A stretch of 64,000 nt of DNA from Hypomyces perniciosus (Eukaryota; Ascomycota; Sordariomycetes; Hypocreales; Hypocreaceae): NCBI GenBank assembly GCA_008477525.1, contig SPDT01000004.1, positions 2,108,001-2,172,000 of the forward strand, given 5' to 3'. Shown here in pieces: positions 1 through 14,400 of the stretch (position 1 is the stretch's first letter; each line of letters starts with the position of its first letter). A model generated the notes under the pieces. That model was not told the DNA's origin, did no database searches, and was given only the letters and a program-made list of their open reading frames with translations. Position numbers and translations under genes: made by a program.

Positions 1-3000
1 TATAATAATGCCTTTATAGCCTAGCCCTTATCCCTTGAACCCTGTATTTGTAGGAAACTAATTATAAGCGAGATAAATATAGATGCCTTAAACCTTACCC
101 CGCAGCTTAACCTAGCCTAATGGACTATAGTCCTAGCTATAGAGCTTACGCCTTTCCCTTTTCTCTTTGAAACCCTGTAAAAATCTGGCGTTAATGGCGA
201 CTGTACGCGTTTAATAAACGCGATCGTTAGGGATAACGATCTTTATTACTAATTCTGTCTCTTTAGCTAAGCAATTAAAAAAGGCCTAGCTTAATAAGAA
301 AAATGAAAATAAACCTTTAAATAGGAAATCTTAAAGCAGGCAGCCGAAAATTAAGACCTTAAAGTATAAATCAAGGCCTAGGTTAAAGCTTTAAATGCAG
401 CCTTGCTATTAAGCCCCAGAAATAATAACCTACTTGGCTGCTGTTAGACTAGAGACTTTAAATAATTTAATAATAAATAAAAGGATATTATTAAATATTA
501 ATAAAAATATATTAACTGGCGTTTTTAGATTAATATTACTTTTATAGGCAATTAATTAATCTTTTTAATTAAATTTAAAAAGATTTTATATATTATAGGT
601 CTTTTAAAGGGAAGTATATACTAACTATAATAAAGAAACTTTAATACTATTATCGAGAGTTTTAATAACCCCGCCTAATAGTACTGGGAGATTAGTATAG
701 TACTTTTTACTGATTTTAATAAGTAATATAAAATAATTAACCTCTTTTAAAAGGCATTGCAGTCTTTCGATAACCTATATATATTGAATAAGCCTTTTTA
801 GAACTTTATGGCAGAGTTGTCTGTACTAGGCAGTAAATGCGGCAAGACTGCTAAGCAGATAGTAAAGGCTTTAAAGATAAAAGTCTTTTAAGAGCTTGCC
901 AACGCTATAAAGACTTAAATAACTAAGCTAGATAAGTTTAACTTTACTAAATGGTGCTAACTCTACTAAACTATTTATAATAGGCTCTAAGAGGGCGCCT
1001 ACTATAATGCCTTCCGCGCTGCCTAAATGGGCCGGCATTAATAAAGCTATTAATAATAGCAGTGTTAGTATTAACAGTAATATTATTAACGCCAGTAAAA
1101 CAATTAAGCCGCTGCCTTAGCGCTAGCTAGTAACCTAATATAGCTAAATATTATATATACCCTACTACCTTGCCTTTAAGTCTCTTGCAAGGAATATATT
1201 ATTAAAGGACTTTGCTTTTACTATAAAAAAGCAGGCTATAGCTTTAATAAATATAATAAAAAAAAGCAGTTTAATATATATTAAAGCAATCTATACTAGA
1301 TATAAAATTAAAATCGCTAAGTTTAGCTATATTAGCTATACTTTAACCTGGCAATACCCTAGGGCTAATAATAAAATAGCCTAGTAAGGTATAATAATTA
1401 AACCTTAATAGCGCGTTAATATTACCTGCAATGCCTGGGTAACCTATAAATCTAGGCCCTGAATGATATACCTTCTCCGAGTATTAATGAGGATAATAAT
1501 AGTGGCGCTGCCTTATTAACTTTTAGTCTACCTTAGTTTAGCCAGCCTTATTTATCGGGAATTTAGACTTAACTTGCGAATTAGGGAAAAGATTAACCTT
1601 TATTGAAAGTTATAAGCAGAGGTTAACTGTAAATAGGACTGTTATCTTAGAATAGATTTACTGCTGTTTTTTTAGTTAAAAACCCTTTAAATTTAAATTA
1701 ATAGATAATAAATCCCTTTTAGTATAAACTATACTGTTCCTTGCATATAATGTCTATATTAATATAAAAGCTTTAATAGATAGTGGCTATATACCCTAGG
1801 CTTTTATTAACTGCGCTTTTATTAAGCGATTTAGTATTATTACTTAATAACTGCTATTTATTAAGAATTTTTTATTTATTAATAAGAGTATAGCTGATAA
1901 AATTTTAGACTTTTTTATTATGTAAACTGTAATTGGCTTTTATAAAGAATTCTGCCTTTTTTTTATTATAAATATCCCTGATAATATATTTGTAATCTTT
2001 AGCCTTTTTTAGCTAAGAAAATATAACCCTGATATTAACTAGGAGGAGTTAACTATTACTTTTAGATCCTGTTACTGTTATAACCACTATCTCCTGAAAA
2101 GTATAGCTAGCTTTATATAGGTTTTAATAGCAGTTAAGATAAAAAATAACTTTGCTAGAGTTAATATAAGGAGTATATATTACTAGCAATTAATAGTTAA
2201 AGACGCCTTAGATAAGGCAAAGCCTGACCTAATTAAATAAAAAACTATACTATACTAGTAACTATTAGTTGAGAATACTTTAAAAGAAATAGATTATAAT
2301 TTAATTAAAGAGGGGGCCCTTAAACTATATATTCTATAAACCTTAACGCTAAACTGAGATTACTATATAACCTGCAGGTATAATAGAATTAATAATAAGG
2401 AAATATAGGTATAAATAATCTTGAATTAAATATATATAAAGCTATTGCCTGCTCCTGTAATCTATAGTTAACAATAAAAAGGGAAACCCTTATTAAAGCT
2501 ATTACTATTACTTTTTAATATACTATTTCCGCAAAACTAAACTGAACTTTAAGATTAAGAAGTATACCTAGATATAGTAGATATATAGATAGTGGCAGCT
2601 ATAAACTTTATTACTTTCTGTTAATAATTATATATCCGCGCAATAAAAGTAACCTAGGAGGAGATTAATTAAGCTATTAAAACTAAGGAATTAATACCTA
2701 TTACTTTACTAAAGCTTTTAAATGAGTTTTTCTAATAAATACTTATAGGATAGGGAGACTGTATTAAGGCAAAAATAGCATTATTTAAAGAAATATATAA
2801 CTTTATTAATAAATACTACTCCTTAGTATAACTAAGAAAGATTATAGCTGCTAATATCGAGAAATTTATGGCAGGAAAACCTGAGTTTAGTAAGCTGGAT
2901 ATCCTGAAAAAACTGCTATCTTGGCTATATAACTTATATAACGCCTTCCTGCTAAAGACAGTAAATAAGCTTCCCTTATAATAGGCCTGGGACTATAAGA

Positions 3001-3229
3001 TTAAGATACTGCCAGGAAAAGACCCGCTATATTAAAAGAACAGGCTATTTTTACCTGATAAATTGCGGGTAATAAGAAAATAGTTGGATAATAACTTGGC
3101 GAAAGGATTTATCTGCGAATCGCGAGTATAATGCGCTGCTCCCCTCCTTTTAGCTGCAAAACTAGGAGGCAGCGTCTATATCTGTCAAAATTACTAAAGG
3201 TTAAACAATATCACTATTAAGAATCGGTA
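1..3229 (+). mobile_element. RIP-degraded Ty3/gypsy-like retrotransposon, gag to start of RT
   Basis: This stretch is very AT-rich with no long open frame, but the plus strand keeps a retrotransposon order. A decayed CCHC zinc knuckle lies near 1207-1260, with the later Cys and His codons turned into Tyr codons (TGY/CAY to TAY). A protease core reading ALIDSG lies near 1770-1787. The start of reverse transcriptase lies near 2990-3230, ending in a stretch that reads ITIKNRYFI, where family members continue towards the catalytic core. The element stops there, at the edge of an LTR, so a second element probably inserted in its RT. Most in-frame stops are TAA or TAG where the family has Gln or Trp, as expected from RIP. 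The 5' end lies outside the window. It cannot encode a working product. Confidence 0.75.
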
Positions 3230-3640
3230 CTTTATCGGGGGTAACTGATATGCCCAACGCACCAGCATTTTTTCTTGTTAGCTTACCCGAGAAAGGTTGG
3301 CTGCTTAAATAAGCAGCCACTAGATTAGGAAAGCACAGGAGTATAAAGATATACAGATAGACTTAGTTTAATAAATAACAACCTTCTTCCCCCTTTAATA
3401 TATAACCCCACCTATAAGAATACAGTCGCTGAGGCGTATAAAGGTAACCGTTAGTTGCTTTTGGCTGCCGGCATTATAATCAAATAATCTGCAGTATCTT
3501 TTTAGCCCCTATATTACTTAATCGCCGCTTTGTGGTTCTGTCAGGAGCGCGGTTCCCGCGCTCGATACTAGTCGTTATGTATAGGTGTGTGTATGTGTTG
3601 TGTATATGTTTTAGAGTGCTAATTCCCCCTCGACAAAACT
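3230..3640 (+). repeat. 5' long terminal repeat of the second Ty3/gypsy-like element
   Basis: This roughly 410 bp block reappears at 15201-15612 in the same orientation. The two copies align base for base over long stretches (for example the shared segments ending GCACCAGCATTTTTTCTT and GAGCGCGGTTCCCGCGCTCG), and most differences are C/T or G/A. It is richer in GC than the DNA between the copies. The exact left edge is uncertain by a few bases because RIP changed the terminal TG. Just after it is a GC-richer stretch (about 3641-3680) where a primer-binding site would be expected, but I could not match it to a tRNA. Confidence 0.85.
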
Positions 3641-5822
3641 GGTGACCGAGATAGGGGGAAATCTCGGGGATTGCATCCTAAGAAGTAATTACTAAGGGCA
3701 CTTCTACGCTGCCACCAAGACCTACCCTCACCTAACTACTGATAGAATTATAGGCTAGCCTTACCTAGTCTCTATATAAATACAAGACAATTAGCTGAGG
3801 GAAATAGCCTAAAACCCTTTCTGCAACTATTTAATGTAAATTAGTATAATACTTAACTTTAAAAACGCAGGTTATCTGGTTGCAATTTCCAAAAAGATAT
3901 CAGGATTAGTTAACCTGGGCGTAACGCGCTAAAATATAATAAAAGAGCGGAACCTCAAGAAACTACTAATCGATAATACCTGCTAATCGAGAGTTAAGAT
4001 TTTAAAGAAAATTACTAAAAGACTAGTCGCTATAGTAAAAGCAAATATATAAGTAAAACAGTCAGCACTATATAACCTAAGCCCCTTTAAACTATTAATA
4101 CACTATTATAACCCCTATTTCACTTATTAACAGGTAAATTAATAGGTAAAACAGCTATAAGGGGCTAATAAAGGATATATTAATTATTTAATCTTTTAGT
4201 ATAGAGACTTTATTTTAGTTTTACTGATATTTTTAGCCAGGTTTTTTTTAACTTTAAATAAAAGCACTATTCTTACTGCTTTTATAATCTCTAGTATATA
4301 GGCCGTCTTTACCTATATTAAAGACATTTAAAGAAGATACAAGAATAATAATAACCTAATATCTCGTAACCAGTATTAATGCAGGAAGTTATCTTTAAAA
4401 GATTAGCTAATTTCTTTATCCTAGACGGATAAACGCAACCCTTCTTTTTTGCGAAAAAACTCCTTATATTAGCGGAATATATCGCTACAGCTCTATTATT
4501 AAAAGAACGCATCCCTTTTTCAGCTAAGAGAAGAATACTCCTTTAAGGGCCAGTTATCTAAATCAAATAACTCCAATCTATAAAAGAAAAGGCATTCTTT
4601 CATTAAAGAATTATTTAATCGAGACTCTAATAATTTACTTTAACTTAAAGTAAAAGAGTTTAAATTAAACTAATAACCTCCTTTTACTAAAATACTAAAC
4701 GCAACTTTATCTTTAACCCTTTAACCTAAAGAATTATTTAATTATACACTTAACTTAATATTAATAATATCTATATCTATTATAATAGAATCTAAGGAAA
4801 GATTAGGCTTTTTAGCGGAAAAAGGGAAGTTATTATTTTAAAAGTTCCTCTTCTTTACTTAAGCCTTTAAGAATATTTAAAGTATAAAGCCACTAATAGG
4901 GATTAACCTTATAAGTAAATTTAATAGTAAAAATATATCTTAGTTTTTAAAAAACTATAAGTAAAAAATAAAAGATTAAGGAATCTTAATTAAAGATTAA
5001 AGGAGGTACTTAAAATTATTTATAAAAGTAAAGGAATAAAAGATAGTTTAGATTTTTATTAAAGAAAGTATTAGCTAGGATAAAATAAAGAAACAACTTT
5101 TGCAATACTATAAGTAATAGGATAAAGATTAATCGGAATTATATATAGTATAACTCTAAAACCTTTATTACTATAAACCTATAGGAATATAGTCTATAAT
5201 AAATTAATTGCTTTAATATTAATATCTCTGTTAAAAGCTTAATAAGAAAAATTAAAGGATAGCAATACTATATTCTTATAATATTGCGAAAGCAATACTA
5301 TTAAAGCTGCTTTAGCTAGTAATAGCTTTTAAAGGGATCAAGGAAATTAATAATTTTAAGGATCTAGTATATACTGAGGTCTAGACGCTTTTTTATAATA
5401 GAATACTAGCAGAGCTTAACATTTAAAGAGCCTATTCTTAGGAGTTTAATAAAGGATTATTTAAGATTAAGGACTTATTAGATTTATTTAAGTTAAAGTT
5501 AAGCTTAAGGATAAGAAAGTGAAAAGAAAAACAGCCTAAACCCGCAGAACTAACTATAACTTTACAGCTTAAAGATTAAATAAACGCTTTATTTAAAAAA
5601 TTCAATAAACTAGCAATTCAGCTCCTCTAGTAAAAGGAAACGGCAATTAACTTAAAAAAAAAAGAATATTATCGCGTTACTACTAATAGCAATAAACCTA
5701 AATAAAGACCTTTTATTTTAATAATTGCTATTAATAATATTAATATAATAGACCTTTTATATAATAATATACTAAACACTTTCTTTATTAACTATTTAAA
5801 GGCAGTTACTAATATTAAATAC

Positions 5823-5864
5823 TGCTAGTATTATAAAGATAAAGACTATTTTCCCTAAAACTGC
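5823..5864 (+). pseudogene. Decayed gag CCHC zinc knuckle of the second element
   Basis: Reading the plus strand gives Cys-stop-Tyr-Tyr-Lys-Asp-Lys-Asp-Tyr-Phe-Pro-stop-Asn-Cys. Undoing C-to-T and G-to-A changes gives a Cys-x2-Cys-x4-His-x4-Cys knuckle. This fixes the orientation of the element and places gag 5' of the polymerase. Confidence 0.6.
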
Positions 5865-6109
5865 GCCAAGTTAACTTATAATAAAGGCTATAGGTTTATA
5901 ATATATAACCCAGCAGTAAAAATAACTTAAGTAAGCCTGCAGAAAACCTTAGTCCTGCCTTAACTTATTATATTAATTACGATTATCGGGACCTATATAT
6001 AAAAAATACTAGCGCTTTAAGTAGAATCGTTTAGAGCTTAAAATAAGGTTTCCTTAAGCTTATTACTTGCGAAAAAAATAAAACCTAGCTTTTTTAACTA
6101 AGAACCGAC

Positions 6110-6335
6110 TGTAACGGGTGTAGCCTAACTGGAAAGCACGCAGTTAGGGCACCTCTGTATTGTCTATCTATAGCTGAAGGAAGGAAGCTCTATACTAGCT
6201 ATGTATGCGTTATATAGTTGTGCGTATAGGGTTGTGGCCGAGGTGGTTTCCTAATTAGGTAAGCGGTCTAGTATTGGTCGTATTTCCGGATTCGGCGTAG
6301 TCGTGATTCCGGGAGACATGGCCTAGCCTGTGACA
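6110..6335. repeat. Solo LTR with 5 bp target-site duplication
   Basis: A 226 bp GC-richer island starts TGTAACGGGTG and ends CCTGTGACA, so it has the TG...CA ends and a short TGT/ACA terminal inverted repeat typical of an LTR. It is flanked on both sides by the same five bases, CCGAC (6105-6109 and 6336-6340). No internal retrotransposon sequence is attached, so it is a solo LTR left by LTR-LTR recombination, or a very small non-autonomous element. It is not related to the 410 bp LTRs. It is far less AT-biased than its surroundings, so it probably arrived after the host element had been mutated, or it escaped RIP because it is short. Confidence 0.8.
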
Positions 6336-8249
6336 CCGACTACCTATAAGGCTAAACTCTTTAATACTATTTATAATAAAATAGTATATAGGGAGATATT
6401 TAAAATCTAGGTATTGTAAAGGTTAAATATAATTCCTGTAAAGGGACTAATAATAAATATTATATACTTTACAGGCAGAGATTAAATAATTGCTAAAAAA
6501 AGGGATAATATATAAATAAAAGGGGTCGAGAATTTTTCTATAAACCTAGCTAAAATAGCCTCTTTAGAAAAACCCTTAAATAAATATAACCAGGCCAGCT
6601 TAACTAAGGAATTATTTAATTAGACTCTCCTCGCTAACCCTATAACTGGTAAGGGATAAAAGCATGTTTGTATAATTAATAAAGCGGACAAGTAAGCTAA
6701 GGAGGAGCCGTTGCTGCCTTAGGTGGAAAAACCAATTGAGAAAGAGCAACCGCATTTAAACCCTATACCTGTAACCTTAAAGGCTATACTGTTTAGACTG
6801 CAATATAATAAGGAAGGCGGAATTAAGGGCGCTGAGAATAGGGAGGAATTACTAGGAGTAGAATGAGCTAAGATAATAATCCAAGCAGCAATTCTAGATA
6901 ACGCGATCAAGCTTAAGACTAGCACTCTTTTAAATGCTATTCCAGAACTCGCAAACGCTTTAAAAGCAAACTTAATTGCAAAATCATAAAAGATTACTAA
7001 AATACAGTTTTATAGGAAAACTAACTTAACTGTCTTTAAATATACCTTGCATTAAATAACGTCTATCTTTATATATAAATATCCTTTAAAGGAAAAACTA
7101 TTAAAAAGACTAGATATAATGGCTATATACGTAAAATTAACTATATAAATCATTTAGTTATTACAAGACTAACCTTTTAAAACTATAACCTCGCAACCCC
7201 TATTAATAAAAGGATTATTAAATAAAAAGTCATTTAATCTTAAAGACTTAAACCTATTACTACCTTTAAAAATATACTTTTATAAGCTAAAGCAACTATA
7301 TATAGCTATTAACTATAAAGTAAATCGGTTATAGAAGTCTATAACCTGGATTTATATAGTTTAAATAAGAAAAATCCTCTGCTACTTACAGGACCTACTG
7401 CAGATATAGGTATATTTAAAAGAGCTTAACAGTATATTTATTAAAGTATTTATAGACTTAAAGTTAAAGGGAAATATTATCTCCTATTAGCTGGCTGTGA
7501 AATATAGTGTAATAATATACTCCTGTAAAGCAGTTAATACTGTATTTAATAATAGGCAAGTAAATATATATAGCGAAACTGTTATTTAAATATATATAGG
7601 CAATGCCTAAATAATAGCAAGATTTTATATTGCATTTAATAATATCTTAATACCCTTTATCTTTAAAATACTATTTATTTAAGCCGCGCAGCTAACATTT
7701 AATTATATACTAAAGAATAGAGATTTATATATAAAATGCAGAATAGGGAATATTTAAATTATTACCCTAACTGCTAAAGCTATTTATTAAAAATATAAAA
7801 TAGAGGCATTATATAACCTAGGGCTAAAATAAATATTAACTTTATATTTAAGTATAAAGTTAATAAAGCGGAAAAAAGCTCGGAAAACCTTTACTTTACT
7901 TTTAGGGAGGAGGTTTTATATAGACTATTAAAGTAAGCTAGGGAGGATTTAATTCGGCTACTATTGGCTAATAAGTTAAAAGATTAAATAAAAGCAATAA
8001 AGAAAGCAGTAGAGGAATTTAAAGGAGTAGAGGAATAAAGGAAAAGGTCTTAAAGGAAAGCGCGGAAGCGCGAGCGGATTAGAACTAATACTATATATAA
8101 AAAGAAAGGCATGAAAATCTATTTAATAGATAATGCCCTGTTTAATAGTTCTATTCCTGCTAAGAGTTTTTATTAAAAATAGAAAAAGTAGGATAAAGTT
8201 AAAGATAATTTAGACTTTAATACCCTATTTACTAAATATATTACACTAA

Positions 8250-9290
8250 AGTTTTTACCAATTAAAGCTAGGTTAAGACTTATACTAAACTGCCTGGCAG
8301 TGATTTTAAAGATAATAGAAAGGAAACTGATAATATAAGAAACCGCGATTTTAATGCAAATCCTAAAAAATAAAGAAATAGCACTTTCTTAGGATTTTAT
8401 AGAATATAGAAAGCTAGACCCTAAAATTGCCTTACTATAGACTATTTATATAATAGAGTATAATGCTTGGCAGAGCAGTAGTATCCCGATTTTTAAAGGT
8501 ATAGAGAAGAAAGTAGTTAACCTGCTATAAGTATATATTAAAAAAGGTCTTTTAAAGGAAGGCTATAGGCTATATAGAAACCTGTTTTTCCTAATATAGA
8601 AGAAAGATAGTGGCCTTTACTTTATTAACTTTATTATACAGATAAATAAGGTGACTATTAGGGATGCCTTTATTCCCTTAAATATAAACTAATTTAGTAA
8701 AGACTTTACAGGTTATATAATACTGTTATTACTAGACTTTTTCTTAGGCTATAATTAAATCCCTTTTAATAAAAAAAGCTAAAATATAACTATATTTGCA
8801 AGCCTTATTGGCCTTTTAAGATACTGCATTTTTCTAATAGGCGCTATAAATTTAATAGCGCAATTTTAATATATTATTCTTTAAATACTATTTAATTTTA
8901 TACTTACAGTTTACCGACTATTCTTAAACAATATTATAGTATAAGGTTTAAAGTCTATATATAGCAGTAAAGAAGTAATATTTAAGGTTTAACGCTATGT
9001 TTTAAAGTATTTATAAAACCTAAATAAAACCCTAATAAATATTAAACTATTAAAATATATAATTTTAGCAGTAAAATCAATCTTTTATTAAAAATCTGCC
9101 AAGTTAATAAAGTATTTATATAAAATAAAAGGGTATTAACCGGCTATAGGCAAAATTATTAAAATTAAAAGATAAAAGAACTATAAAACTATTAATAAAG
9201 TTTAATCTTTTTTTAGTTTAGTTGGCTACTATAGATGTTAGATTAAATATTTTATATAGATTACCAAGCCCTTAATGACCCTATTAAAGA
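8250..9290 (+). pseudogene. Decayed Ty3/gypsy reverse transcriptase domain
   Basis: Ignoring stops, the frame reads in order: an entry segment with LYRN and KKDSG, a VTIRDA stretch, LLDFFLGYN, FASLIGLLRYC and the catalytic box FLNN, then LVGYYR and ITKPLMTLLKK. These correspond to palm and connection motifs of a fungal Ty3/gypsy RT. The catalytic Asp pair is mutated to Asn-Asn, so the enzyme would be dead even without the stops. Confidence 0.7.
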
Positions 9291-11499
9291 AAAACACCCC
9301 TTAAAAATAGACTAAAGAATAACAGTAAGCTATAAATAAACTTAAAGAGCTTATTACTTCCGCCCTAATACTAATAATATTAAATGTAAATAAAGGATAT
9401 AAAGAGGTAATCCTTATAGTTGACGCTAGTATAGTAGGCTAGGGGGCTATTTTAATATAGATTATAGAAGGGAAAAAATAATTAATTTAATATAAAAGTA
9501 GATACTGGCTTTTATTGGAAATAAAGTATAACGCTATAAAAAAAAAATATAAAGCTTTACTCTAAGCCTTTAAAAGGCTATATACTTATATTTATAGGCT
9601 TCTATTTATACTAGAAATAAACGCTAAAGTAGTTATTAATTAAATAAACAATAGAATTAATAATATCCCTAGCAGGTATATAACCTAATAGATTAATTAT
9701 ATCCTTCTTTTTAACTTTACTATTAAATATATCCCTAAAAAAGAAAATATTATAGCAGATATTTTATCCTATAAACCGGTAACTGCTATAAATAAGGCTA
9801 AAGCTGAGAAAAAAGGGGATTTAAAAGATTTTATAGATATATACTTAAGTATAATTTCGTTTACACTATTAAAGGAGGAGTATAGCGAGGAGTTTTAATA
9901 AATTGCGTAATACCTTTAAATAATATAAAGACTATTTAATCTTTTAGCTGCAGACTTTTAGCGATTTAGGAATAAAGTAAAAAAGTTTATTGTAAAAGAT
10001 AGGAAATTATAGGCAAAACTAATAAAATACTGCCACTAACCTGCATTTATTTTTAATAGCCTAACCTTAAGGAAAATAGCTATTTAGCAGTACTATATTA
10101 AAATAGGCTATAAAGGCTAAAAGGTAACTTTCTAGTTTTTAAAGGAAAGATATTAGTAGCTGCAGATATAGAATAATATATATAAGGCAGTTATATTATG
10201 CCTTTAGTATTAAGGCTTTAATCTATACTGCCTTAAGGAGCCAGCTATTGCAACAGAATTAACTAGGCCTATAAAGAAAGTCTATTTCAATACCTAATAT
10301 ATCCTAAGTAACTATAAATATATCTACCTATTTAAAGGAAGATATAACTTTTATAGATAAATAAAAGTAAAACTTATATTTACTTTATTATTAGTAGTAA
10401 TAATAAAGTTTATATTTAAATAAATATATTAATTTAATATAATAATTTAGGCTATTATAGATAAAGGACTAGAAATAAAAAAAATACTTTTAAAGGTATT
10501 AATTAATCTAAGAGTTAAGATTGTTTAGATATTAGTATATAACTTTAAAGTTAATGCTATAGTAAAGGTCAGCTATTAAAGCTTAATATTAATATTAGTA
10601 AAGATAGCTAGGCTTAATAAAAAGTAGTTCTAGAACTTAGATAAGGCGATTATAGCTGATAGATATATAGTAAAAAGCTTGACAGGGTACTCCGCGTTTT
10701 ACCTGTTATTTAGCTAGGAACCGATTTTTCCTTTAAAGGTAAAATTACCTACTTGGCGGCTAATTGACTGGGATAAAGTCTATATAATAGAAGATTAATT
10801 AATAGCGCGTATCTATATACTTAAAAGAAAAGAGGGAGATGTTAAAATAGCCTAGGAGAAAGTAACTGTATTTCGCTAAATATTAGCTAAAAGGATAAAT
10901 ACTAATAATTAGTATTTACTGCAGAAAGTAGTTAAATTACTCCTCTTTAGCGACTTTATTTTACTTTATAATATAAAGCGCTAAAGGGACCTCTTAAAAG
11001 ATATAAAACTAAAAATGTATTAACTAGGCCTATTTAAGATTAAGTTTTAAGTGGATATAATAAAAGTATATAAACTAAAAACATTAAATAGGGTCCTGTT
11101 TAATAAAATTTACCTAGGTAAATATTTAAAGAAGTTTATAAAAAATAAATTTAGCTAGTAAGTGGCTGAAAATAATAAAGAGACTTTTATAGATTAAGAC
11201 TTAAAGGCAGATAAAGATTTACTTAAAGATAAAGCAGTTAATAGAGTAATAATTAAGGTTATTAATAACTAAAAATTTGAAAAGCTTTACAGTAACTCCT
11301 TAGCTATTAAAAGAATATATAGTCAATAAAATTAAATAGTCTAGCTAAAAACCAGGGTATATACTTATAAGTTAAAGGAAGAAGAGATATTCCGATTAAG
11401 ACGCAGTCTTTTATAATACTTTAAGGTAGCTATTCCTGGAATAAACTAGATAAGTCGGGACAACTACCTTTATATAAAGGATATATAAGGGAGGATAAG

Positions 11500-14400
11500 C
11501 AGCAATATTCTTAAAAAATAGCTATTAAATACTGTTTTTAAAGGGGAAGAGATAGCTGCTAATTAAAGTCTACTGCCCTGCTTATAAAAAATATAACTTA
11601 AGTATACTATAAAGAAGAGAACTGTAAGATTAAATAATTCATTAACTACATTTCCCTATTAACTGTTTATTTTTTAATAGTAAAAGCTGAGATAAACTTT
11701 TAAACCTGCTAAATTGCTTAACTTTCTGCCTTTTTATTTCTTTTAAGATAAAGAAAGTCTTTTATAAGATAAAGGGCTATTAAAGGATTAAAATAACTGG
11801 AAACTACTGGCCTAATAAAAGTAAATATCTAATCCTTTTTAAGGAAAATAGTAGCTATACCTTGGTCACTTTATTAAGGCTGGTAACCAGGAAAATATCG
11901 CTAAGTATAAAAAAAGGCTTTAGATTAAAGGCAATTTAAATAGTCCCTTTATTAGAAACCTGGGATAGAGATGCAGTTGTAAAAAGGGAATAAGATATAT
12001 TCTTTAGCAGTTATAATAGTAATAGACTAAGTCTAAAGGCACTTTTAGCAGAACTAAGGATTGCGCTGTCTATAGAATAATATAAATAAGGCTTTAATAT
12101 ACTTTATCCGCTTAAAAAGAGTATAAAAGAACTACCTATAAATATGCAAAATCTCTGCCAGGATATAGACAGGCTTAAAAAGCTTTCTTTTAATAGCGCG
12201 TATAATATTCTAAAGATATAACTAAAAGCCTTTAAAAGCATAGCGCTAAAAATATTCCTTAAAGGTATAACCTTTTATAAACGATAAGAGCAATAAGGAT
12301 AATATAAATAAAAGGGAGAAAGCAATCTTTAAATAGATTAGTAAGTTTAACCGATTAATATTAATATTACTTATAATCTAAACAGCAAAATACTTTTAGA
12401 CTTAGATAAAGTTAGAATAAGGATGCCGATTAAATAATACCCACTTATTAAAGCCTTATCTAAAGTAGACAGCTAAATAGAGAGATAAAGTTAAGTTTAA
12501 CCTTTCTAGGATAAAAAAATCTCGCTAAAGGTTTTCTTGCCTGTAATAGGTATATCGATAAAGTCGGCTATATTAAATAACTAATAGCGGGCTTTTCTAG
12601 CAGGATCCTTTATAATTAAATAATAGTTAAAGAAAGATTAAAAGGAAAAAAAAAAAAAGAAAAAGAAAGGAAAATAAAAAAATAAATAAATTATAAAGGC
12701 TACCTTAAAGGAATAGTAATTTACATACAATAAAGAAACCACCCTATACACTAAACTATATACCTGCACCTATAAAAAGATAAAAATAATATTATACTCT
12801 GCCTCTTTTTCTTCTCTTTATCCACCTAAATATAATCCTATCTCACTATAACTAAAACATTGCCTTTACTTTAAATCCTGCTCTAGAATTATTTAATTAT
12901 ACCTTTCTTCCTTCTCTACTATAATATCTTATTTAAAGAAAGACCTTTACCCTCTCACTTTATTTTTCCAGCCTATAGAAAATAAACTAAAAACTCTACT
13001 CCCCTACTATATTAGCTAAATATCCTTAAACCGCGCTAGGAACTTCTTTAGGCCAAATAAATAAAACCTTACTATTAATCCTATTGCAAGTTAATATAGC
13101 TATTAACTATTATAGATCTACCCTTAACTTAACTAATATACTACTAGCTACCTATAATTACCAGTTAAAATAATAATTACTTTAAACTATATTTACTATA
13201 AGAATTTTATACTAATACTTAACTTTAAAGTAAATAAATAGTGCTTTTATATTAAAAATATCTATAACTTTTTATATAACTTTTCCTATAAAAGATAAGC
13301 GTTAAACTTTACTTTAAAAGTAATACTTTATATAATAGTAAAAGGATTAGCGACTATTAAAGCAGCTTAAGCCGAGATAATAATACCTATAGACGCTTTT
13401 AAAGGTACCCCTGCCTTTAATTGAATAATACTTTAAGCTTTTAGTATTCCTAATAGACTATAAAACTTTTAATACTTTACTAAAAAACAATAAATTTTTA
13501 TAGGGTTAATCTATTTCCTTAAGCACTAGTATATTTATATTTTTAATAAATATAGGTACCTCTATTACTTTAACTTTTATAGATATAACCGTAAGCGCTA
13601 AATGCAGCAGTTCCTCGATTTATAGGCCTATATAGTCAAGAAAGCCGGATTTCCTTATTTATTTAGCTTTTATATAGTCCTATATATAAAATAACTTAGA
13701 GCTAATAAATGTAGCTATTTAAGCCTATTCTAGATCCAGTAAACGCTTTATGGACTTATTGGCGTTAAATTAAGTTAACTGGCAGGACCTTTAAGCAGGA
13801 TCCCTGTCTCTTTTAGCCTTAAAAAGCACAGAATAACTAACTTAAAGGGATTTGAACTTTACTTTAGGATTAGTGCTAATACCTATACCCTAGGTACTCG
13901 GCTAAAAGCTATATAAATATTATTTAAGTTTTGCATTAATTTTTAGCAGTAAATAAATTTACTATTATAAATTCTAGGATAAATATTAAAAATATCTTAT
14001 TTTTTTTAATTAAGTATTATTTAATCGAGTTAAATTAAAGCTAATAGGCTCCTTTTAAAATAACTTATAGGAAGAATATAATAAAGATTAATAATTAATG
14101 CCTAGCTAACCTAAAAGTATTAATAAATAACCTTATAAAAGAGAATAGGTTAATCTATTATAATAATAGTTTTTCTCGATAATTAATTACTTTCCTACCT
14201 TTAGGTATTTAAAGAAGATTCTAATAATAATAGCCAGTACCTAGAATGCAACTTCCTATATTAATAATACCTATACCCTTAGCTATATAGCTAAGCTAGT
14301 TGCAGTAAAGGAAAAGAAAAGTATTTTCCTTTACTCTGCAAATAGTATTAATAGTAAAGAAATAAGATAATACTGCTAGCCCAGCAATATAAGCAGCGTC

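Noticed and set aside
6240..6300. TGGCCGAGGTGG inside the solo LTR resembles a tRNA A box
   Set aside because: There is no B box, acceptor stem or anticodon arm, and the 5 bp target duplication with TG...CA ends fits an LTR better than a SINE or tRNA.
6719..6925. Minus-strand frame in the repeat island
   Set aside because: The element here is read on the plus strand, and an open minus frame is expected by chance in a stretch less hit by stops.
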